Shown piece after piece: positions 1 to 6,016 of a stretch of 7,764 nt of DNA. The DNA lies in NCBI GenBank assembly GCA_946480995.1, contig CAMLMF010000105.1, positions 1-7,764 on the forward strand, given 5' to 3'. The notes under the pieces are model-generated. The model saw only the letters and a program-made list of their open reading frames with translations, made no database searches and was not told the origin of the DNA. The first letter of the stretch is position 1. Every line of letters begins with the position of its first letter. The translations under genes and the position numbers were made by a program. This DNA comes from an uncultured Bdellovibrio sp. (GTDB taxonomy: Bacteria; Bdellovibrionota; Bdellovibrionia; Bdellovibrionales; Bdellovibrionaceae).

Positions 1-1249
1 CTTTATGATAAAAGGGGGGTGGCTCAATATCCCTCTTGTGCCGGGAATCTCTGTGCCTTTTGCTAGCTTTGGTTGGTTTCCTGTCTTCGTCGAGGTTTTT
101 AGTGTTGTGGCATTTACACTGCTATTTTTTAAACCCGCAAACCGTTTGTCTTATGTTCTGGCGACAAGCGCTCTGATTCTTCGCAATGTCTCTTCGCATT
201 TAACGGTAGGTGTTCATACCGCTTCAGTTTTTTTAATCCCCCTGTTGTTGTTATCTCTGCAGCCACCAAGCAAAGACAACTCCAGCAAAGTTCGCCAACG
301 TCTTATCGTCGCGATCGCGATGATGTATCTTTTTTCTGCTTTGTTTAAAATCAACCAGACGTTTTTGTCTGGAATTGTCGTTGAAAAAAGTTTTTATTAT
401 CGCCTATCGCTAAAGGCGTTTTTAGACTGGTTAGCAACATTTAAAGCGACAGTACTTTTGGGGCCCTTGCTAGAGTTCTTCGCTTTTTTTATAGTTTTTA
501 AAAGATGCCGAAAATTCGCTTTGACGTGCGCCTTGCTTTTTCATCTTTTCGTTTCTGTGTGGATATTTCTCAGTGTGGGCTTGGCTATTTTCGGTTGTTC
601 TATTTTATTTTTATTCGACCAAGAGCAAGATTTGAAGTTTTATTATCGACGACTTGTTTTTGTTAGCGGGGCTTTAACTTCGGCTTTGTACTTGATGAAC
701 TTCGAATTCACTGAAGGTCTTACGCTTTCTCGGGCAGGTCTCTATGATGCGATGTCGATCGGTGTGGCGGCTCTGGCAACTTTTTGGGCCTTTTCATTGC
801 TTGTTAAATTAAAATCTGAACCGGTTCACTACGTTTCCAAGATGGGCAGCTTGTTGCCGATTACGTACGTCGCTTTGTCCTTCTCCTTAAGTTGGCCCGA
901 ACCCTTTGGTTACACTCAATACGCGGGTTTGCCTGGTACTGCCTATGTCACGGTGCTGCCTCTTCATGAAGTGCAAAGGCACCCTCAGGTGCTTAACTTG
1001 GGGCGGCGATGGCGGACGCGAGGTTTAAGTTTTTCTGACTCTAACGAATTTGTCGCGATCTTCCCGACGCAAATTATGGAACGAAATTTTTTGGCCTACT
1101 ATGGCCAACTGGAACCGCTGTGTGAGTACAAGTCCTACACTCCGTTAAAGGGAGTGAATATCGAAAGTTTAGTTCAGGATTATGGTTTTAGAAGACAAGC
1201 TTTTGATTCTTTGCAGGCACAGTCTTGCCGTTTATCGACGCCTGAATAG
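1..1249 (+). CDS. Multi-pass membrane protein, HTTM-like (5' end probably outside the window)
   Basis: The protein is strongly hydrophobic, with about eight to ten likely membrane segments between residues 24 and 298 (numbered from the ATG at 5), then a soluble C-terminal part of roughly 115 residues. Two stretches resemble the HTTM / vitamin K-dependent carboxylase-like membrane family. One is YLFSALFKIN followed by FLSG (residues 108-123). The other is a Glu in a helix (E157), a basic loop, then a helix with His180 before another hydrophobic helix. The family call is from memory of the pattern. The bacterial function is unknown, and no carboxylase activity should be assumed. The frame is open to the left edge, only four bases precede the ATG, and the family's first helix seems to be missing, so the true start is probably upstream. 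The gene ends in TAG, 5 bp from the stop of the convergent barrel gene. Its sequence is T-rich, as expected for hydrophobic codons. Confidence 0.7.
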   Translation, partial: FMIKGGWLNIPLVPGISVPFASFGWFPVFVEVFSVVAFTLLFFKPANRLSYVLATSALILRNVSSHLTVGVHTASVFLIPLLLLSLQPPSKDNSSKVRQRLIVAIAMMYLFSALFKINQTFLSGIVVEKSFYYRLSLKAFLDWLATFKATVLLGPLLEFFAFFIVFKRCRKFALTCALLFHLFVSVWIFLSVGLAIFGCSILFLFDQEQDLKFYYRRLVFVSGALTSALYLMNFEFTEGLTLSRAGLYDAMSIGVAALATFWAFSLLVKLKSEPVHYVSKMGSLLPITYVALSFSLSWPEPFGYTQYAGLPGTAYVTVLPLHEVQRHPQVLNLGRRWRTRGLSFSDSNEFVAIFPTQIMERNFLAYYGQLEPLCEYKSYTPLKGVNIESLVQDYGFRRQAFDSLQAQSCRLSTPE

Positions 1250-1254
1250 TTTTC

Positions 1255-2070
1255 CTAAAAACTTGTTCCGTAACCCACGCGCAAAATCATCTGTTTGGCC
1301 GACGACGCTGCATTGTCCGGGAACATTGCATAGTCAAACTGCACAGGAACAAAGCTTGTGCGACTAAGCTTATAATCTAAACCCAAAGAGCCGACGATGG
1401 TTTGATTTGTGCTAATTTTGCTGGTGTCTAGGATGTTACTGTCCTTACCAATTGCAAACAGAAAGCCCAAGCCGGCCCCTAGCCACACATCCATTGTTTG
1501 ATTGTGCACAAAAGAATAGCGCACGACCGTTTCAATGCCAAGATAGCTGATGTTCACCTTACATTCTGAACTGGCACACACAGTGCTTGTTCCTGTGGCT
1601 TGTAAAGTTTCGTAACCAACAAGCACTCTTGCACTGAAGTTTCCGTCAATGTGCGGTTGGTAAAAACCTGACACGTTAAAGCTGTTACCGGCAAGGGATA
1701 CTGAGCCTGAAGTCAGTTTGACGGTCATTGCATTATTGGCCATGCCCGCAGTGAACCCCCAAGCAGATTTGCCTCCGCCAGATCTTCCAGCCGAGCGAGC
1801 CGCTTTGCCGCCCGCTAATACTAAGTTTAAGTCCATGCTCATGCGGCCTTTGACGATATCCGCGACAGCGCGACCGTTTTTGACTTGTTTGACTTCAAGA
1901 AGGGCCCGAGTCCGGCCATCATTCGAGCGTGCGGTCAGGCGATCCCCCGCAGAAAGACTTTCGCCTTCAAGGTCCACAAGGGTTCGGTTGCCTTTGACTG
2001 CAACGGGGCGAAGAGCCAATGCCGGAAGTGAGAATGAAATAAAGGCGAGCAAAATGATGGTGGTTTTCAT
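1255..2070 (-). CDS. Secreted outer-membrane beta-barrel protein with N-terminal periplasmic domain
   Basis: The 271-residue product begins with a typical signal peptide: MKTT, a hydrophobic core, and ALA at residues 17-19 as the likely signal peptidase I site. Residues 21-87 form a compact, beta-rich, charged segment with a GRAVADIVKG motif that resembles small SH3-like or carrier domains, but I cannot name it. A Gly/Ser/Arg/Lys linker (about 88-103) follows. Residues 104-271 alternate polar and hydrophobic residues as in beta strands, with aromatic girdle positions, and end in Phe271 (RVGYGTSF). A terminal Phe is the usual BAM-recognition signal of outer-membrane barrels. The barrel length suits about eight strands. 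Cys165 and Cys170 lie in a predicted loop and could form a disulfide. The ATG at 2070 is supported by TAAGGA (2080-2075, minus strand) four bases upstream. The gene is convergent with the membrane-protein gene and divergent from folE. The exact function is not recognisable; structural and small-ligand roles both remain possible. Confidence 0.85.
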   Translation of the reverse strand: MKTTIILLAFISFSLPALALRPVAVKGNRTLVDLEGESLSAGDRLTARSNDGRTRALLEVKQVKNGRAVADIVKGRMSMDLNLVLAGGKAARSAGRSGGGKSAWGFTAGMANNAMTVKLTSGSVSLAGNSFNVSGFYQPHIDGNFSARVLVGYETLQATGTSTVCASSECKVNISYLGIETVVRYSFVHNQTMDVWLGAGLGFLFAIGKDSNILDTSKISTNQTIVGSLGLDYKLSRTSFVPVQFDYAMFPDNAASSAKQMILRVGYGTSF

Positions 2071-2088
2071 AGTGTCCTTATCGACACT
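2071..2088 (-). promoter_or_regulatory. RBS-overlapping hairpin of the beta-barrel gene
   Basis: AGTGTC (2071-2076) and GACACT (2083-2088) form a perfect inverted repeat with a 6-base spacer, ending exactly at the start codon of the minus-strand barrel gene. In that mRNA the loop is GAUAAG, and the Shine-Dalgarno TAAGGA is split between loop and 3' stem. The hairpin could limit ribosome access, or the DNA palindrome could be an operator. The repeat is seen directly; both roles are inference. Confidence 0.5.
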
Positions 2089-2145
2089 CTGAGAATGAAA
2101 TTCATGGGGCTTAGGTCTGGGATCAGTAAAAAGTGCAAAATAAGA

Positions 2146-2182
2146 CCCTTAGGATCGGATTAGGGCTTTCTCTGGCAGCCCT
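2146..2182 (+). promoter_or_regulatory. Possible mutually exclusive hairpins in the folE leader
   Basis: AGGGCT (2162-2167) can pair with AGCCCT (2177-2182) over a 9-base loop, followed by TTTT. The same AGGG (2162-2165) can instead pair with CCCT (2146-2149). An outer pair, AAGTGC (2131-2136) with GCACTT (2197-2202), could close the whole element. Sharing one arm between two stems resembles attenuators and riboswitches, but the stems are short, the T tract is weak, and I recognise no known riboswitch. I see no convincing -35/-10 pair in this 147-bp intergenic region on either strand. Confidence 0.25.
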
Positions 2183-2206
2183 TTTAAGGCATAAAGGCAC
2201 TTAATC

Positions 2207-2212
2207 AGGGTG
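2207..2212 (+). promoter_or_regulatory. Ribosome binding site of folE
   Basis: AGGGTG lies five bases before the ATG at 2218 and continues into GGGTGA, which matches the extended anti-Shine-Dalgarno complement. It fixes the start upstream of the Lys-rich tail; the next Met is residue 43. Confidence 0.6.
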
Positions 2213-2217
2213 AAAAT

Positions 2218-2937
2218 ATGGCGAAATCAGCAAAGAAAAAGTCGAATAAAAAAGCGAATAAGAAGTCAGCGATACAGAATGAGTATTCTCACGACATCCC
2301 CGTGGCCGTGCGCGATATTTTAGAAAACGTGCGCCCTACGCCGATGATTCGAAATGGCTTAAGCAACGACGAAAAGATTGAAAAAATCACCGCAAAGTTC
2401 ACAGATATTATGGAAACTCTTGGTCTGGATTTGAGCGACGACAGTTTGCGCGAAACGCCTCATCGGGTCGCAAAAATGTATGTCAACGAAGTGTTCGGTG
2501 GCTTGGATCCGAAGAAGTTTCCGAAAATGACAGTGATTGAAAATTCGATGAAGTACGATCAGATGATCGTAGTACAAAACATCAACTGTTTATCTTTCTG
2601 TGAACACCACTTTTTACCGATTGATGGATTTGCGACCGTGGCCTATATCCCAAATAAAAAAGTGATTGGCCTTTCAAAAATTAATCGCGCCGTTCAATAT
2701 TTTTCCCGTCGTCCGCAAGTGCAAGAACGCTTAACGAAACAAATCGCCGATTGCTTGCAATACATCTTGGGCACGGAACATGTCGCTGTCCACATCAATG
2801 CCAAGCACTATTGTGTGATTATGCGCGGGATTGAAGATGCCGGCAGCACAACTTCGACAGCGGACTTGCGCGGGCACTTTAAGTCTCGCCAAGAAACGCG
2901 CGAAGAGTTCTTGCAACATTGTAAAACTAAAGTCTAA
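2218..2937 (+). CDS. folE: GTP cyclohydrolase I (type IA)
   Basis: This enzyme converts GTP to 7,8-dihydroneopterin triphosphate, the first step of folate and other pterin synthesis, as a cytoplasmic homodecamer. The 239-residue product aligns with E. coli FolE at a constant offset of +18 through the catalytic core. Zinc ligands are Cys128 and His131 (in CEHH) and Cys199 (in HYC). His130, His197, Ser153-Lys154 (GLSK), Glu170 (RPQVQERL) and Arg203 match the known substrate and catalytic positions. [11 protein letters not shown] (79-89) and the C-terminal Ser/Thr-rich stretch before GHFKS are also canonical. All key residues are present, so the enzyme should be active and zinc-dependent rather than the FolE2 type. 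Residues 2-18 are an added tail with eight Lys, absent in E. coli. The gene stands alone, with its own RBS and a terminator 17 bp downstream, and no other folate gene is next to it. Confidence 0.98.
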   Translation: MAKSAKKKSNKKANKKSAIQNEYSHDIPVAVRDILENVRPTPMIRNGLSNDEKIEKITAKFTDIMETLGLDLSDDSLRETPHRVAKMYVNEVFGGLDPKKFPKMTVIENSMKYDQMIVVQNINCLSFCEHHFLPIDGFATVAYIPNKKVIGLSKINRAVQYFSRRPQVQERLTKQIADCLQYILGTEHVAVHINAKHYCVIMRGIEDAGSTTSTADLRGHFKSRQETREEFLQHCKTKV

Positions 2938-2954
2938 GAGCGAAGATTAAGACA

Positions 2955-2984
2955 AAGCCCCGCTGAAGGGGCTTGGTTGTTTTT
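2955..2984 (+). terminator. Intrinsic terminator after folE, possibly bidirectional
   Basis: AAGCCCC (2955-2961), loop GCTGAA, then GGGGCTT (2968-2974) form a perfect 7-bp GC-rich stem, followed by TTGTTTTT (2977-2984). It sits in the 53-bp gap between the convergent stops of folE and pepN. On the minus strand the same stem is followed by TGTCTT, a poorer U tract, so it may also terminate pepN, less efficiently. Confidence 0.9.
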
Positions 2985-2990
2985 AAGGTT

Positions 2991-5630
2991 TTATGCTTTT
3001 GCGTTGGCATCTACAGTAGACTGCAAAAGCTCACGCGAATTTTTTGACAATGCGTCCACCGCTAAAATACGACGAACTTCCGTCAATGCTTTTTCTTTCA
3101 TGTCTTTATCAAGCTTAGCCACAAAATTGAACGCTGCCGATAGTCGTGCGCCGACTTGTGCGTTCTTCGCATCGACTTCAATAATCATATCCGCATAGAA
3201 CTTGAAAGCATCACTTTTCGGGTCATGGAATTTAATCAAGTTCGAAGCAAAAGCTCGCAACAACGAATACACATTATTTGGATTCGTAATGCTAAATGCA
3301 GGATGCTTCGTCAATGCTTTGACGTCTTGTAAAGTCTGCTGACGATTCAGCGTAATTGCCTGGGTCGTGAACCATTTGTTGATCACCACCGAATCGTTTT
3401 TCCATGTTTCATAGAAATGCTGCAAAGCTGTTTCGCGATAAGCAGAATCCGTATCCGCCAAGATCATCAAAGCATAAATACTGTCCGTCATATTTTGAGC
3501 TTCCCAGTATTGTTTATTGACGATCTCTAAGATTTCCGAATCTGGAAGTTCTGCCAGTAAGCCCAAAGCTTGGTTTTTCAAACCGCGGTGACCGAATACT
3601 TTGGTGTCACGACTTTTCGGTTCAACGCCATGGTACTTACGATAAATCTTAAGCAGCTGTTCGCGATTTTCACGGGCGATTGCCACACGCACGGCTGTGC
3701 GGGCCGCATGGAATGCCGGGGCGTCTAGGATCGCTTCTTCTTGAGCAAGGACCGCATAGCTTGGCAGGTTGAGCATCTTCGCCTTGAACGCCGGGTCCAT
3801 GGTTTCATCGGCAATAATGCCACTGATCGCTGACAAATAACGTTTGTCGACCACGAGTTCCTGTTTTGCGCGGGCTTTGCCGATCAAGTCATGCAACAAG
3901 TTTATCGCAATTTTTTGCGACATTTCCCGACGGTTGAAAGAATCCGTGTCTTTTTCCATCAAGAAATAAAGATCGTCAGAATTAGCATTCCATTTTAAAT
4001 GAATCGGTGCAGAGAACTCACGCAACAAAGACAACACCGGACGTTCCGTGATGCCCGTGAAGGTGACGGTTTCCTTTGCCTCTTTCAATTCAATCAAGCT
4101 TTTGCCATCAGAATTGATGTGGATTTTCGAAGAGTTCAATTTCAACTCTTTCCCGTTTTTGTCCAAAAGACCCATCATCAAAGGAATGTGGAACGGCTCC
4201 TTCGTCGGTTGATTCGGAGTCGGTGGGCATGTTTGCTCAAGATGCAAAGTGTATTCGCCCTTGGCTTGGTTGTATTCTTCTTGCACGCTGACAACTGGAG
4301 TTCCGGCTTGTGTGTACCAACGTTTAAATTGTGTAAAGTCTTTTTCGTTCGGCTCGGCAATCGCCGCGGCGAAATCTTCAGTCGTGACCGCTTGGCCGTC
4401 GTGACGTTTAAAGTATTCATCCATGCCCCGACGGAAGCCTTTGCGGCCGACAATCGTTTGCATCATGCGAATGACTTCAGAACCTTTTTCGTAAATCGTC
4501 ATCGTAAAGAAGTTATCCACCGCCATGCACGATTCTGGGCGGACGGGGTGAGCATTGGGACCTGCGTCTTCCGCGAACTGTCCGGCGCGCAAAGAATCGA
4601 CGTCGTCAATTCTTTGCACTCCACGGTCGGTCATGTCGGCTGAAAATTCTTGATCACGGAATACTGTTAAACCTTCTTTTAAAGAAAGTTGGAACCAACT
4701 GTTTACCGTTACGCGATTGCCGGTCCAGTTGTGGAAGTATTCATGCGCCACTACCGATTCAATCGCATGAAAGTCTGAGTCTGTTGCAGAATTCGCATCA
4801 GCTAAAACCAAACGCGAGTTAAAGATATTCAAACCTTTATTTTCCATGGCGCCGGCATTGAAATCATCAATCGCCACGATCATGTAATCGTTTAAGTCAT
4901 ATTCAAGTCCGTAAGTGTCTTCATCCCACTTCATCGATTTTTTTATTGAATCCATGGCGTGGTGACAGCGGTCCTGTTTGCCGTGGGCGGCATAAACTTC
5001 TAAGTTCACTTTGCGACCTGATTTTGTCGTGAAAGAATCTCGGATCACACCCAAGTCACCAGCGACCAAGGCAAACAAATAGCAAGGCTTCTTGTGCGGA
5101 TCACGCCAGAAAGCTTTGTGACGGCCATTACCGATGTCTTCTACTTTCAGGCGGTCACCATTAGACAACAAAACAGGATACTTTGCTTTGTCAGCCTCGA
5201 TCGTCACTTCGTACGAAGTCATCACATCCGGGCGATCTAAGAAATAGGTGATCTTGCGGAAACCTTGGGCTTCACACTGAGTACAGAAGATGCCGTTTGA
5301 TTTATATAAGCCTTCCAAGGAAGTATTGTTCTGAGGTTGCAGTTCAGTTTCGATTTCTAAAGTGAAAAGGTCGGGGACACTCGAAATAATAAGTTCTTCC
5401 GCTGTGACCTGGTATTGGTTGGCAGAAAGGGTTACGCCATCAATTTTTACGCTGATTAGTTTCAGCTCTTCGCCGTTTAAACGCAGCTCCGCGTTTTTGG
5501 TGCTCTTGCGCAGGCGGCTTTTTGCGGTGACTCGACAAAAGTCTTCGTTCAAAACAAAATCAAGACTCACTGAATCTAAAGTAAAATCTGGAACTTTATA
5601 GTCTTTAAGATAAATTTTCTCTTGTTTCAT
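2991..5630 (-). CDS. pepN: Aminopeptidase N (M1 family metallopeptidase)
   Basis: This is a cytoplasmic zinc aminopeptidase that removes N-terminal residues from peptides late in protein turnover. The 879-residue product is close to the 870 of E. coli PepN and keeps its active site one residue earlier. The exopeptidase motif GAMEN is at 260-264 (Glu263 binds the substrate amino group). The zinc site is HEYFH at 296-300 plus Glu319, i.e. HExxH-18-E, with catalytic Glu297. The transition-state Tyr is Tyr380 (TIYEKG). Gln118 and Glu120 (TQCEAQGFR) match the N-terminal anchoring residues. Expected domains are an N-terminal beta domain (about 1-190), a thermolysin-like catalytic domain (about 190-440), a small beta sandwich (about 440-545) and a helical C-terminal domain. 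There is no signal peptide. The ATG at 5630 has GAGG four bases upstream. The start is only 26 bp from that of the divergent VOC gene, so its promoter must overlap that gap or the VOC coding sequence. Confidence 0.98.
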   Translation of the reverse strand: MKQEKIYLKDYKVPDFTLDSVSLDFVLNEDFCRVTAKSRLRKSTKNAELRLNGEELKLISVKIDGVTLSANQYQVTAEELIISSVPDLFTLEIETELQPQNNTSLEGLYKSNGIFCTQCEAQGFRKITYFLDRPDVMTSYEVTIEADKAKYPVLLSNGDRLKVEDIGNGRHKAFWRDPHKKPCYLFALVAGDLGVIRDSFTTKSGRKVNLEVYAAHGKQDRCHHAMDSIKKSMKWDEDTYGLEYDLNDYMIVAIDDFNAGAMENKGLNIFNSRLVLADANSATDSDFHAIESVVAHEYFHNWTGNRVTVNSWFQLSLKEGLTVFRDQEFSADMTDRGVQRIDDVDSLRAGQFAEDAGPNAHPVRPESCMAVDNFFTMTIYEKGSEVIRMMQTIVGRKGFRRGMDEYFKRHDGQAVTTEDFAAAIAEPNEKDFTQFKRWYTQAGTPVVSVQEEYNQAKGEYTLHLEQTCPPTPNQPTKEPFHIPLMMGLLDKNGKELKLNSSKIHINSDGKSLIELKEAKETVTFTGITERPVLSLLREFSAPIHLKWNANSDDLYFLMEKDTDSFNRREMSQKIAINLLHDLIGKARAKQELVVDKRYLSAISGIIADETMDPAFKAKMLNLPSYAVLAQEEAILDAPAFHAARTAVRVAIARENREQLLKIYRKYHGVEPKSRDTKVFGHRGLKNQALGLLAELPDSEILEIVNKQYWEAQNMTDSIYALMILADTDSAYRETALQHFYETWKNDSVVINKWFTTQAITLNRQQTLQDVKALTKHPAFSITNPNNVYSLLRAFASNLIKFHDPKSDAFKFYADMIIEVDAKNAQVGARLSAAFNFVAKLDKDMKEKALTEVRRILAVDALSKNSRELLQSTVDANAKA

Positions 5631-5650
5631 AACGCCTCGATTCAGATAAT
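5622..5650 (+). promoter_or_regulatory. Candidate promoter for the VOC gene
   Basis: TTGTTT (5622-5627) and GATAAT (5645-5650) are 17 bp apart, a 3/6 and a 5/6 match to the sigma70-type -35 and -10 boxes. Transcription would start at about 5657, on the A of the VOC start codon. The -35 lies inside the first codons of pepN. The match is by eye and the -35 is weak. Confidence 0.3.
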
Positions 5651-5656
5651 AAACCC

Positions 5657-6013
5657 ATGAGTTTGCTAATCACGTCTATCACAATAAGCACCCCGCATCT
5701 ACAGGACATGCTGAGTTTTTATAGAATTATCGGCTTTCAATTTACAGCGTCAAAAGTTGATAAGGGCAGTGAAATGCATAGAGCAACTCACAATGCGGTG
5801 GAGTTTTCATTGTACTCGGCCGCAAACCCGCAAAAGTCTCAAATTCCAAGCCTGCAATTGGGTTTTAAAATTCCTGAATTGGAAAAAGCGGTGGAGCAAT
5901 TGACCCAAGTTCCAGGCGCCATGTGCATCTTGGATCCGACCGATATGCCTGACGGCAAAAAGGCCATCGTGCTTGATCCCGATGGCCATTCCATTGAACT
6001 TTGTCAGATTTAA
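5657..6013 (+). CDS. VOC-superfamily (glyoxalase/bleomycin resistance fold) protein
   Basis: The 118-residue protein has the paired beta-alpha-beta-beta-beta layout of the vicinal oxygen chelate fold. The first module has SITIST, then a helix ending in FYRIIGF (21-27). The second starts at LQLGFKI (66-72) and ends with the family signature DPDGHSIEL (107-115). Members include glyoxalase I, extradiol dioxygenases and antibiotic-binding proteins, so the substrate cannot be assigned. Of the four usual metal-ligand positions, Glu114 and perhaps Glu49 are kept, but the two His positions appear to be Ser7 and Gln67. This argues against classical glyoxalase I; the alignment is by eye. The start is forced: an in-frame stop lies at 5630-5632 with no other start codon before 5657, and a start at Met18 would remove the first strand. 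No Shine-Dalgarno precedes it. The protein is soluble. The stop is 3 bp from the stop of the convergent S9 peptidase. Confidence 0.88.
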   Translation: MSLLITSITISTPHLQDMLSFYRIIGFQFTASKVDKGSEMHRATHNAVEFSLYSAANPQKSQIPSLQLGFKIPELEKAVEQLTQVPGAMCILDPTDMPDGKKAIVLDPDGHSIELCQI

Positions 6014-6016
6014 GAA

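Noticed and set aside
1248..1263. AGTTTT/AAAACT inverted repeat at the first convergent junction as a terminator
   Set aside because: The stem is almost all A/T with a 4-base loop, so it should be too weak to terminate transcription; it also overlaps both stop codons.
1718..2092. Open frame of 124 codons antisense to the beta-barrel gene
   Set aside because: The composition is Arg/Pro/Ala/Ser-rich and low in complexity. It overlaps the signal peptide and N-terminal domain of a well-supported gene, and no RBS was seen.
2095..2105. ATGAA-A-TTCAT palindrome as an operator
   Set aside because: Only 5-bp A/T-rich arms, with no second copy in the window; expected by chance.
2111..2141. TTAGGT ... 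CAAAAT as a folE promoter
   Set aside because: The spacing is 19 bp and both boxes are poor matches. No pair in this region stood out on either strand.
3999..4643. Open frame of 214 codons on the plus strand inside pepN
   Set aside because: It is antisense to an intact, fully motif-supported pepN. The translation has no recognisable domain and is Arg/Phe/His-rich, as expected for a shadow frame.
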